Part shown: one piece after another, positions 23,507 to 33,930 of the stretch
Numbering within the stretch: position 1 is the first letter of the stretch
Layout: the number at the start of each line of letters is the position of its first letter
Source of the DNA: Acanthosoma haemorrhoidale
Lineage: Eukaryota > Arthropoda > Insecta > Hemiptera > Acanthosomatidae
Assembly (NCBI GenBank): GCA_930367205.1
Contig: CAKNEZ010000002.1
Location: 1,150,343 to 1,214,342, forward strand
Direction of reading: 5' to 3'
Length of the DNA: 64,000 bases
Program-made: the position numbers and the translations under genes
The notes under the pieces: generated by a model
Seen by the model: the letters and a program-made list of their open reading frames with translations, nothing else
Database searches by the model: none
Told to the model about the DNA's origin: nothing

Positions 23507-24294
23507 TGTAAACCCCCGACTTTCTCTCTCTTCCTCCTCCCCCTAAATGTTTACAGGAATTTGGGGAAAATATTAATGCCAGGAGAGGGCATTACCCAAG
23601 GACAGGGGAACCTGAAATATTACAGGGAATTGACATATCTAGGGGAAGACAGATTTAGATTACCAACATTTATTAGATGATAATAAACAAATAGCATTTG
23701 ATTAAAAACCCCCCAAAAAATACTTAAGCTATTTGATAAAAACTCCTTAAACTATTTGATAAAAAAAAATACTTAAACTATCTGATAGAGAAAAACTCCT
23801 TAAACTATTTGATAAAAAAAAATACTTAAACTATCTGATACAGAAAATACTTAAATTGTCTGATTAAAAAAAAATACTTAAATTGCTAATAGTAAAAAAA
23901 GTACAGTACTTTTGACGGCTTCATTGGGTACCCAATCTGTCATCGTTGCTAATTATCGATGGCATCGATTAGTGGAGAGTTGAGCGAGGTCCTCACTGCT
24001 ACGACTTCCCAGTCGAACTCTCCCCAGAGGTGCTCCACATAAACGATCGGCCGATAAGGCGGTGATAAGTAAACCATAGGCCGATAAGGCGGTGAGATGA
24101 TGGAGGGCACTCGCGTGTGTGTTAGCCAACTCAAATCTGAATCCACTCTGACTCTGCGAGCGACTTATCAACCGGTGCTCCGTCCTTTTAATCCTCTATA
24201 AAGTTTATAGTGTTCTTAATCCGATTACGGGGCCTCGGAGGCGTCCCGTATCGGTATTCGTTTCGTTTACCTTCCAACATATTTCACGTAAACA
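23507..24294 (-). repeat. Candidate 5' LTR of Gypsy C
   Basis: The edge next to the primer-binding site is well supported. The outer edge is inferred from TG...CA ends (TGTTTACGTG on the minus strand at 24,294). No second LTR exists because the 3' part of the element is gone. The LTR would contain the minisatellite below. Confidence 0.4.
23697..23895. repeat. AT-rich minisatellite, about 28-bp unit
   Basis: Imperfect tandem copies of a unit built on TACTTAAACTATTTGATAAA, alternating between an ACTCCTTAAACT form and an ATACTTAAACT form, giving a higher-order period of about 56 bases. Confidence 0.75.
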
Positions 24295-24476
24295 AAATCA
24301 ATACACTCACATTCGAAACACAAATATATTCTTAGAACATTTATAATATTATCAATAATTATTAATTCGTTATATAAACTAAACAAAAAAAATATTTATC
24401 TATAATTTACACTTTAAAATTTATTTAAAACTTTTAAAACTATTAAAGTAAATTTCGTTTTTGAGGCCTAGTTTAT

Positions 24477-27400
24477 AAACGTTAGCGGTGAGATATGCGA
24501 TAGAGCCTTTAAAACTAGAAACAAAGAACTATATGTTTTGAGCGATTTAGATGAGTTTATTTCTAGCGCTATCGACAAGCTTACCAATGAATTTGAAGAA
24601 TCACAATTAAAAAAATCCGGGTGATCCTTAAGTAGTATAGACGGACTTAGACTCAAAATTAATAAATATTCACCATTATCAGCATCACGTGGATGTTATA
24701 TAGTTTTACCAAACTCTGTAAAAAACAAAAAATGTTGTATAAATGTTAATAATAATGACAATAAGTGTTTCATGTATGCAATATTAGGTATATTTGTCAC
24801 AAAAGATCCTCAAAAAATGTCAAAATATCATAACTTAATGACAAAATACGATTTTTCATGTTTAAATTATCCAGTTAACTTACGAGACATAAAACGGTTT
24901 GAAAAAATTAATAAAATTTCAATCAATTTGTACGCTTTAGATGAAAATAATACAGAGGTCTATTCATTAAAAGTCACTAAACAAGTATTAGCGGACCATA
25001 GAGACTTGTTAATTATAGAAGGTAAAGACAAAGAAAAACATGGTAATCATTATGTTTATATAAAATCTTTGTCTAGACTCATTAGTAAACAGATAAATAA
25101 ACATGAAAAAAAAAATATAATCTGTAAAAGATGTTTCACAAGATTCGACAATCGAAAAGGTGATGCGGAGATGCACTTGAAAAATCACACGTTCCTATGC
25201 GACAACAACAGTCCAGTTCGAGTCGTGCTACCGATGGATGAACCGTATGTACAATATAAAAATCTAGAAAGAGGATCGAGAGTAAAGTTTGTCATTTACG
25301 GTGACTTTGAAACCATACTTAAACCAATTTCAGGAAATAGACCTTCACCCTTCGTTTCCTGGACTGTGCCATATCAGAAACATGATCTTATGTCGTACGG
25401 TTTAATTGTTAAAACTGATAGTCCAATAATAGAGGAAGATGATAATTCCTCTTTACGTTTCAACAAAGTTTACATCTATAGGAGGCGAGACGTCGGATCC
25501 CATTTTATAAAAACATTAGAATCGTTTTCTTTAAAAATTTTCAAATATTACGAAAAACAATCACTTAAGTACAATAACTCTACCCCCACCACAGCTAGTA
25601 ATAATTACTCAAGCTGATTACAAGAGCAAAGAAAAAAACGTTTGTCCCCGTTTTATTTCATAATTTATCATCATACGATGCTCACTTTATCATTCGCTTA
25701 TTGGGTGAAACGTCTGGTGATATTACTGTTATCCCCAATACTCAAGAAAAATATATTTCTTTCACAAAAAATATATTAGGATTAAAATTTCGTTTCATCG
25801 ATAGTTATCGCTTTATAGATAGAAGTTTAGCTGTAATGGTGTCTAATCTACCAGATTCTAAGTTTACAACAATTTCACAACATTTTCTATTTTCCTTAAT
25901 CCATTTAGTTAAACGATAAGGTGTATTTCCGTATGAATTCGTCGATGATTGGGATAAACTCGATGAAAAATTCCTTCCTAATAAAAAAGCCTTTTACAAT
26001 AAATTAATCAGTAGTAATATAACGGACGATGAATATGGGCACGCGCAACGGGTTTGGAAGCAATTTCAGTGCTCAACGTTGGGCGATTACAGAGATCTCT
26101 ATTTAAAAATTGATGTATTACTTTTATACGATTGTTTCGAAGCTTTCCGAGACATAACTTTAGAAAATTATTCAATAGATCCAGCACATTTTTTCACTAC
26201 ACTTGGTATGGCTTGGGATATCATGTTAAAGTTTACTGGAATCCGATTACAATTACTTACCGATTATGATCAAATTTTATTTATTGAAAGAGGGATTCGT
26301 GGAGGTCTCTGTCAAGTGACTAGAAAGTTTGCTCAAGCTAACAATAAATATATGAAAGGTGATGGAGGAGCAGCTTTCGATTCGAATAAATCTACATCAT
26401 ATATAGAATATCTCGACGCTAACGGATTATATGCCACTGCAATGTCGATGCCTCTACCGTATGGAAACATCGAATGGTTTCCTAGACCTGACACAATGAA
26501 TCGGGACAACATTATGAGTTTGGCAGAGACTGATGACATCGGATACATATTAGAAGTGGACCTTACTTATCCTAAACATTGTCACGATGTACATTGTGAT
26601 TTGCCTTTTCTTCCAGACGTTATTACTCCCCCCACTAGTCAATCAGAACATAAGAAACTAATTCCTCACTTGGGGGATAGAAAAAGATATGTAATTCATT
26701 ATCTCACTTTAAAGCAAGCGTTAGAAAACGGAATTCAAATAGAAAAGGTGCACAGAGTGTTACGATTTCAACAATCAAAATGGTTAGAAAAGTACATTTC
26801 CTTCAATACAAATTTACGAAGGGGAGCAAAAAATCCTTTCGAAAAAGATTTTTACAAATTGATGTGTAATGCTGTCTTTGGAAAAACTATGGAAAATATC
26901 AGAAATCGAATAAACATTCAATTAGTCAGCGATAGGAATAAATTAAGAAAACTTGTAGCTAAACCTAATTTTTTAGACTCCACGATAATAAATGAAAATT
27001 TAGTCGCCGTTCATATGGCCAAAACCAAATTATTTTTTAATAATCCAATTTATGTCGGTATGTCTATTTTAGATATTTCAAAAACATTTATTTACGATTT
27101 TCACTATAACGTAATGCTTAAAAAATACGATAAAAATTTACAACTATTATACACAGATACAGATTCTCTTATATATCACATAAAAACTGAAGATTTTTAT
27201 AAAGATATGAAAAATATGCTTCATTATTTCGACACTTCGAATTATCCTAAAAACCACGCGTGCTACTCTGAGACAAACAAGAATAAACTTGGAGCCTTTA
27301 AAGACGAATGTAACGGACAAATAATCACAGAATTTATCGCCTTAAGACCCAAAATGTATTCTTTCAAATATGTAGCTGAGAGAACTTCAACTCTTAATGA

Positions 27401-27676
27401 AATAAAAAGGGCTAAAGGGGTTTCCAAACATTCCCTAACAAAATTTATAAATCATGAATCTTATAAAAATATTTTATTTTGTTATCAAATTAATAAAGAT
27501 GAAGAGCATGATAAATCAGAGTTCCGATGAATTTAATTCGTTATAAAACCCATTTAGTAACCTCAGTACAAATAAATAAAAAAGCACTATCGAGCAATGA
27601 TGATAAAAGATTTTTTCTTGTAGATTTAATTACATCTTTACCGTACAATCATTACAGTTTACAAGTACCATCTTAA
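24477..27676 (+). pseudogene. Family B DNA polymerase (protein-primed, Polinton/adintovirus-like), decayed
   Basis: The product would replicate a linear virus-like DNA element. Family B motifs in order: exonuclease YGDFETIL, NLSSYDAHF and YLKIDVLLLYD, polymerase DANGLYATAMSMPLPYG (motif A), NAVFGKTMEN (motif B) and YTDTDSLIYHI (motif C). An N-terminal zinc-like CKRCFTRF segment precedes the exonuclease. Breaks: TGA at 24,622-24,624; a frameshift near 25,610; TAA at 25,917-25,919; a frameshift near 27,525, after which the C-terminus is readable to 27,676. The region between the zinc segment and exonuclease II looks shortened. All catalytic motifs remain, but the gene cannot make one protein. 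The family is known from Polintons, adintoviruses and their genomic copies. Confidence 0.88.
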
Positions 27677-27744
27677 ACAAAAAATAAATTGTTTTAGATT
27701 ATAAAAAAATTATTCTCTTAAAAAGAATATCATGATGTTATAAA

Positions 27745-28352
27745 AAGATCAGAACTAGCGTTCGATGTAGTGAAAGGGACTCCTGATTCAGTCGGTTATG
27801 ACTTAGCCAGGTATATTATTTACTTGATTATATTTAATGAAGATCATTTTATAATAAAATTATGTTTTATTTATTTATTTTTTTATTAGCCCTCATGATT
27901 ATACAATAAAACCTGGAGGCAAAGTGCTTGTTGAAACTCATTTAACTGTTATATTCCCTGAAGGATATTATGGAAGATTAGCGGACCGATCGAGTATGGC
28001 GTGGAAATATTTTATAAGTGTTATGGGTATAATTTTTCTTATTTAAGTAATTGTTTTATTAATCATTTTTTTTTTGTTGAAAAATTACCTTTTATGCTTA
28101 TTAATAATAGGTGGTGTAATAGACCCCGATTACAGAGGCACCATTAAACTTATTTTATGTAATCATTACAAAGAAGATTACCACATTAAAAGAGGGAACA
28201 AAATCGCCCAACTTATTTTGGAAAAATCTAACTTACACATACCAGTACTTCATATAGACTTCAATGAAGAACTACCTACAGACCTTGATGTCGTATTTAA
28301 CCAGCCAAATAATGAAAGAAACGAAGGAGGATTCGGATCGACAGGAAAATAA
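27745..28352 (+). CDS. dUTPase (trimeric type) with two apparent introns
   Basis: dUTPase hydrolyses dUTP to dUMP and keeps uracil out of DNA. All five trimeric-family motifs are present: SVGYDLA, GRLADRSSMAWK, GGVIDPDYRG, GNKIAQLI and the C-terminal RNEGGFGSTGK. They sit in three segments: to 27,810, 27,890-28,026 and 28,111-28,352. The gaps (79 and 84 bases) start with GT and end with AG, and removing them keeps phase. The first codon is unclear: an in-frame TAA lies upstream, and no good ATG is seen. It lies 70 bases after the polymerase and upstream of the packaging ATPase, so it probably belongs to the virus-like element. An embedded host dUTPase fragment is the alternative. Confidence 0.8.
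27811..27889 (+). other. Apparent spliceosomal intron 1 of dUTPase
   Basis: 79 bases from GTATAT to TTATTAG, AT-rich with a pyrimidine tract, interrupting the codon of motif 1 in phase 2. The intron contains stops in the coding frame. Confidence 0.7.
28027..28110 (+). other. Apparent spliceosomal intron 2 of dUTPase
   Basis: 84 bases from GTATAA to AATAATAG, phase 1, splitting a glycine codon just before motif 3. It includes stops in the coding frame. Confidence 0.7.
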
Positions 28353-28499
28353 AAAAATATTTGTTTTATATTTGTAGAAATAAAAATATATCGGATAGCA
28401 AAACATTTTATCTTCTTTTTTTATGTTTTATTTCAATTAACCTACATCTTAGCATTGTTACGTAACTCTACCATCGAACGAGAATCCGCATCGAGATCA

Positions 28500-28557
28500 A
28501 GGTGAAAAAGCAAGGGAGAGAGAGTGAGAAAGGGAAGAGAGAAGCAAGCTATATAAG
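28500..28557 (+). promoter_or_regulatory. GAGA-rich stretch with TATA box
   Basis: A purine-rich GAGAGAGAG run (28,513-28,542) is followed by TATATAAG at 28,550-28,557, the layout of a focused arthropod core promoter. No open frame follows within the next 300 bases, only the minisatellite, so the transcript, if any, is unknown. Confidence 0.4.
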
Positions 28558-28603
28558 CTCGATACCACCAGGACGGTATGGTGTTGGTGTCTCAAACTAA
28601 TAT

Positions 28604-28880
28604 ATGAATAAGAAATCTAAATCAAAAACTTTAATAATATCCTATAAATAAGAAATCTGTATCAAAAACTTTAATAATATCCTATAAATAAGAAATCTGT
28701 GCTAATCAAAAACTTAAGTAATATCATTAACTTATCTCAAAATAATCTACGAATAAGAAATCTAAATCAAAAACTTAAATAATATTCTATAAATAAGAAA
28801 TCTTAAACTATTCTATACATAGGAAAATATCAAAACCTTAAGAAATCTCAAACTAACCTATGAATAAGATATCTTAAACT
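28604..28880 (+). repeat. Minisatellite, about 40-bp unit
   Basis: Tandem, slightly divergent copies of a unit containing ATAAATAAGAAATCT and ATCAAAAACTTTAATAAT. The array ends just before the U1-like gene and replaces the normal U1 upstream region. Confidence 0.75.
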
Positions 28881-28896
28881 TACTGCTATGCTACTC

Positions 28897-29060
28897 ATAG
28901 ATACCTAGCGTGGGGGCCTACCGTGATCAACAAGGTGGTTCCCCCATGGTGACTCTTTTCCATTGCACTTTGGTTTAGCTGACCCCGGCGAATACCCCTA
29001 ATGCGGTTATCTCGGGCGCGTGATTTTCGGTAGTCGGTACTGCGTTCGCGCTTTCACGTT
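28897..29060 (+). pseudogene. U1 snRNA copy, degenerate (block II)
   Basis: The sequence aligns along its whole length with U1 snRNA: stem-loop I (CGTGATCAACAAGGTGG), the U1A-binding loop CCATTGCACTTTGG, and stem-loop IV around CTGCGTTCGCGCT. The 5' splice-site-recognition end reads ATAGATACCTAGCG, differing at three positions from the canonical ATACTTACCTGGCG. Stem-loop IV has lost pairs at its base. The Sm-like site is GATTTTCGG. The upstream region is a minisatellite rather than the conserved U1 promoter. It is most likely a pseudogene. Confidence 0.82.
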
Positions 29061-30520
29061 ATAATTTCACCACAAACAATTAATATAAGGGAAGGTGTAC
29101 AGGGGAGACCTACCTCTACTGTAGACCTACCTGTAGGGTCTCGTTCGGGATGTACGCTTCCCGTTGTTTGTACTTAGTGCAAGCTTTTCACGCCCCACAC
29201 CTCGTTTGTTGACATACAGAGAGATAATCAATCATCACCACCGTTTGTCTAATAAAAAATACAACAACAGCTTCAGACTCCGTCCCGTCGTCGTCGTCTT
29301 ACCTCTTTCTCTCTCTCTCTACCTACTTACTACTACACTACTACCCCCTCCCTTCCTGATAAACTAACTGACTGACTGACATTGATGGCGAGATTAACAA
29401 TTTTTCCCTTTCCCCCTCTCCGAGGCAGAGAAAATCCTCTACAATGAGATGATCATTGTATCTCATCATCTCAATACTACGTCGTCATACCTAGCCCAAC
29501 GTTTCCGTGAAAATTACAAACGTGAAAGGTACAATGAGGAGAATTCAAAATTGGATAGTTTAGTTTTTTTCTGGGCTCTACTTTAATTAAATCTTTGGAT
29601 AATTATGTCTAGAAGAGACTAAATATATAAAAACTGGAAGGGAGCTCACCGCGTATCGTATAGATAGATATAACATCGGACAGAGCATCGGCATGGGTTG
29701 ATATTCGCCTGCATCCGGCTCTCCCCCGGGCAAGATGGGACCGGTCAGCCTAACGTTTCCCGCCCATCTTATAGGTCCAAGAGCAAGTGTTATTGGGACG
29801 CACCTCCGTTTCTGGGATAGGCCGAACGAAGGCCTAAAGAAATCCGAAAACTATTAGCCATTGGGTATTTATTACAAGAGGATATTTAAGATAAACGTTT
29901 TTCATCCCATAGCACTCTCTTTGGGTGTCATTAGGAATAAATCAACTTATGATTTTCAAGAGACATACGGCACTATAATTCAAAATTCAAAATTGGTATC
30001 CTCGTAAAAAAAGCTCCGTATTATTCAATTAGAAATAGTACATACAATGTATTTATCATATAATAGTAGGATTTGGCAGCGTCGGGTTACTAATATAACC
30101 ATTTTTCATATTAAAGGATACCAGAAACGATGTATGTTCTGGATATTAAAATAATTTTTAAGGGTTTAGATTAATTAGAGACTGTATCGCCGCTTCTCAC
30201 GACGTCCTCTAAACGTGGAGCCCAATCCGAGGGATAGCCGGCCCGACATATCATCAAATCTCCGATAAATTATATTTTCAATATCAGCGATGAGCAAAAT
30301 GACTTCATTTAAAAGAAAAGATATTAAGTAAAATAATGATAAGGTGAGCCCAATTTTGTATATTTCAAAGACAAAATAGAGAAAGCTATTTTTTAATTAG
30401 CTAATCACAACTGGGGTTTTTCATGTCAAAGAAACTACTCCAGGGAACAGACAGAATTAAACGTGTTGAGATGAAAAAAAATTAAAAAAAATAATAGTGG
30501 GGTTAACGACTGAGTAGATA
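28897..30520 (+). repeat. U1 repeat unit, block II
   Basis: From the U1 copy to about 30,520 the sequence follows the unit order of block III (U1, 3' spacer, GC-rich segment, spacer), then stops inside the segment that is at 50,640-50,740 in block III. It lies between the dUTPase and the packaging ATPase of the virus-like element, so it either inserted there or was joined by recombination. Confidence 0.8.
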
Positions 30521-30539
30521 TAAAAGGCGGTTTGAGTAT

Positions 30540-31060
30540 GAGTAACGAGATGGTGACCTTGAAGGGTGTCGTATGACGTTATCTCGTGACCTTGAGGTTT
30601 GCCCATTCTCTGCAAGGCGAGGGGGGAGGAAATTCTGGGAATGGGTGTGTAATTTCGGGGAATTAGAGTGTCATTGGGGGGTGATAAGAGTTTATAAGTG
30701 TGCCAGGAGCCTCCAGATAGTTGATCTCACAACATTGGAAAGAAGAACTGGCAACGTCGCATGGGGTGAGTCACTGTGACTCACTTAGTGCAGTCAGCTG
30801 GGGGGCTCGCCCCTGTGACGTAGGGCCATTCAGTGATAAGAGTTCTCCTGTGACGTAGCACAGCTGGGTCTAGGATGTGTCCCAATCATGGTTCCCATCC
30901 AAGCGCGGGTCTCTCATGGGCCAGGTTATTTCTTGGAATCGTCTGTGTGTCTTTGTGACGTACATAGGGAGGTGTCTCGTTGGGGAGGTGATAAGAGTCG
31001 ATGAGTGTGTCTTTAATGACCCCTGAGCTTTACTCAATATATATTCATGCATAATGTCGT
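30540..31060. promoter_or_regulatory. GC-richer segment with repeated GTGACGTA and GTGATAAGAG motifs
   Basis: No credible gene. GTGACGTA occurs at 30,815, 30,850 and 30,955; GTGATAAGAG at 30,681, 30,833 and 30,988; GTGACCTTGA at 30,553 and 30,586. CRE-like and GATA-like boxes alternate upstream of the packaging ATPase, which suggests a regulatory or origin-type region, though this is inference. Confidence 0.4.
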
Positions 31061-31074
31061 CGTATGCATTCAGA

Positions 31075-31741
31075 ATGAAACTAGTCACACAAGAACAACG
31101 TTTTTCCACTGTCAACTTTTCTCCAGTTAAAGTTGATTCAGAAGGGAGACATAGTGCATTATTACCAAACACCATTCGATCATAAATTCGTGGGCCTAGC
31201 GGTTGTGGAAAGACTAATATTATTATTGCACTTTTATTAAATTCAAATGGTTTAAAATTTAAAAATGTTTACCTTTTTGAAAAAACATTACATCAACCTA
31301 AATACCAGTATTTAAAGAGTGTCATAAATCTTGTTCCTGAAATAGGATCATATGAATTTGAAGATGCAAATGAATTGCCTCAGGAAGTTGAATCCGATTC
31401 GGTGTGTATATTCGATGACGTCACTATGGAAAATCAAGATGTAATTAAACGATACTTTAGTTATGGTCGTCATATGAACCTTGATTGTTTTTATTTAACA
31501 CAAAGTTATGTTTGTATCCCAAGACTCCTTATCAGATGTAACATAAACTTTTTAATAGTATTTCCTCAAGATGAATTAAATTTGAAACATATTTACGAGG
31601 AGCATGTGAGCACTCCTGATTTAAGAGATGTGTTCATTATGTTGGAAAGAGCCTTTTAATAACCTTGTAATTGACAAGAGTAGGGATCTGAATAATGGGC
31701 GTTTTCGAAAAGGAATCGATACATTCATTGTGGATATATAA
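31075..31741 (+). pseudogene. Packaging ATPase (FtsK/HerA, A32-like), decayed
   Basis: Such ATPases drive viral DNA into capsids. From the ATG at 31,075 the frame shows an N-terminal strand region, a Walker A GPSGCGKT (31,192-31,215), a Walker B SVCIFDDV, a YFSYGRHMNLDCFYLTQSY segment and a DELNLKHIYEEHV segment. A TAA at 31,183-31,185 precedes Walker A. A frameshift with a small loss near 31,655 separates the C-terminal NNGRFRKGID segment, which ends at 31,739-31,741. It forms a set with the family B polymerase, as in Polintons and adintoviruses, and is not functional as it stands. Confidence 0.85.
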
Positions 31742-31776
31742 AGGACATTGCGTGGTAGTAATTGTCATTAACAATC

Positions 31777-32115
31777 ATGGACCCAAAAGTCACTCGTGAG
31801 ATTATAAAAACTAGTGAGATTTTGAAAAACAAATTTCGATCATTCAAGCGTACTGTCCAGGATGTTAAAAAAAGGTCGACAAGAATTTTTCACTCCCGTG
31901 TTCCATCCACTAGAAGACATTAAACAATCAGTAAAGTTGTTCCAGGCCACCCCCGCAGTGACACCAAGAATAGTAAAAAGGAGAGATACTAACGTTGAGG
32001 ACAAATCACCTGATAAAAGTGGGGTGGAGTCTACTAGTATTTACAGGAAATCAACATTATTGCCAAAAACAATGTCTCACTACAAAAGAGCTACATATGT
32101 TTCATCCAATGATAC
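31777..32115 (+). pseudogene. Small basic protein of the virus-like element, frameshifted and interrupted
   Basis: A lysine-rich, helix-prone start (TREIIKTSEILKNKFRSFKR) lies 36 bases after the ATPase. A one-base shift in an A7 run near 31,865 changes frame; the second half continues with FFTPVFHPLEDIKQSVKLF. The gene is cut at 32,115 by the LTR of Gypsy D. Small proteins of this kind are regular neighbours of the packaging ATPase in arthropod copies of such elements; the role is not known to me. Confidence 0.55.
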
Positions 32116-32274
32116 TGTTGTATTTTTACTGATAATAAATACATTTAAGACCATAAATTAGGCTTTTGTTTATTATAAACTACAGACAGTAATGACAGAG
32201 TTGAAAATAAATTTGAACAATTGAACATATGATAAATTAAACATATGGAATATTAAGCATTCCATTTCATCACA
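32116..32274 (-). repeat. Gypsy D 3' LTR
   Basis: 159 bases, TG...CA, matching the LTR at 35,521-35,679 at all but three positions. Confidence 0.92.
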
Positions 32275-32319
32275 TTCTCCCCCTCTATATTTTGAACTAA
32301 AACTTGGTTACATAATCCT

Positions 32320-33930
32320 TCAGATAAGCAGGAGGCTTGAGATTCGTCTAGGTCTTGAGGTTTCAGTGTAAGGTGAAGGTAGGTCGATTTGAACTTTCCG
32401 ATTGATATTTCGAGGACTGGAGCTATTCAGATCTAGGGTGAACGGTAGACCTGCATCAGCTCGACCAGTTCCAGCTCCTTCAGGGCTAGGTCGAATTTGA
32501 GACATTTCTCTTCGTTCTTCAATAAGTGGAGGGGCTTCAGCTTTTAGCAATAGATCCGTGTTCCCTCTAGGGGCAAGTTGTCGTAGAGAGACAGTTGATT
32601 CACTGCCATCTTTCCGCCTAATACATGCATATTGGGGGTTAGCTTCTAGAAGTTCTGCTTCTTCTACCAAGTCGTCATACTTGCTGGACCGTATGTTTCG
32701 TTTGATGAGTACTGGCCCAGGTGTGGTAAGCCAAGTAGGTAAAGCTTCTCCGTTTGAGGTTCGGCGAGGAAAACTAAAGAATCGTTCATGAGGAGTACAA
32801 TTCGTGGCTGTGCATAACAAAGACCTAATGGAGTGAAGAGCTTCCGGGAGAACTTCTTCCCAATCGCGAGTCTGGTTGGAAAAAAAGTCTGGTGAGATTT
32901 TTCGTCTTGAGAGCTAGATTTATGGTTTTCCACAAGGTACTATTCAAACGCTCCACCTGTCCATTCCCTTGAGGATTATATGGCGTTGAGTTGCTAGTGG
33001 CTATTCCGTTGGAATGTAGGAATGATATTAATTCTCGTGAAATAAAGGAGGAACCTCTGTCCGAGTGCATATATGCTGGAGTCCCAAAAAGCATAAAAAG
33101 ATCTGTAAAACATTTTATAACAGTGCCAGTGGTTGTGTCTTTACAAGCGTAGGCGAATGGGAATCTAGAATATTCGTCTATGATGGTCAGAATGTAGTAA
33201 TTCCTCGTCTTCGAGGGGATTGGACCCTTGAAGTCTACATTTATTCGTTCAAAAGGAATAGTTGCTTTGATGAGAGTACCTTAAGATTTGTGAAAACGGG
33301 GTTTGACTTCGGCACAAACCGAACAAGTTGAGTTGACCCTTCTAACATCTTCAACTGAAAATGGGAGATTCCTGCACCGCAGCCAGTGAACCATTCTGGT
33401 GATACCGGGATGGTTGAGAGATCGATGCAACTCCAACAGTCGATCATTGGAGATGGAGCTACAAACTCTAGATAGGGCATCAGCCTTCGTGTTTTCTCTT
33501 CCAGGGCGGTAAGTTATATCGAATTGGAAAGGAGCCAATTCAAGTCGCCAATGTAGAATTTTATAATTTTTTATTTTTCTTGAGTGTTTTTGATTGAATA
33601 CGAAAGAGAGTGCTTGTTGATCAGTTAGTAGTTGAAAATGTCTACCCAAAAGAAAAGATCTCCATTTCTTGAGAGATTCCACAATTGCAGCTGCTTCCTT
33701 CTCAATCGCAGGGTGTGCACGTTCAGACTTAGTGAGTGTCCGTGAGAAGAACGCCACAGGCCGACCACCCTGACTCAAAGTTGCGGCCAAGGCGACGTCT
33801 GAAGCATCTGTCTCTACTACCATCTGTTCATTGTCATTCATTTTGGTAACTGCAGCTTCAGCAATACTTAGTTTTAGGTTTTCAAAATCTTTAGTAGTTT
33901 GATGATCCAGAGGGAAGGTCTTAGAGTCGG
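32320..33930 (-). pseudogene. Gypsy D pol: RNase H and integrase
   Basis: RNase H (VETDASDVALAATLS, EKEAAAIVE, TDQQALSFV, KADALSR) is followed by the integrase zinc region (HRSLNHPGITRMVHW, CSVCAE) and a catalytic core with VDFKG, HSDRGSSF and NGQVERLN, so the D-D-E residues are present. A TAA at 33,281-33,283 interrupts the frame between the zinc region and the core, and a frame change occurs near 32,822. The C-terminal domain contains RRKDGSESTVSLRQLAP. RT motifs after the first catalytic Asp are missing. Confidence 0.82.

Noticed and set aside
23697..23895. CRISPR-like array
   Set aside because: Repeats are contiguous and imperfect with no unique spacers; this is a minisatellite in eukaryotic DNA.
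30573..30779. A 68-residue frame in the motif-rich segment before the ATPase
   Set aside because: Short, no known motif, low similarity to any viral gene; repeated DNA boxes explain the region better.
32111..32115. Target duplication for Gypsy D
   Set aside because: GATAC on one side and GTCAC on the other differ at two of five bases; not accepted as a duplication.
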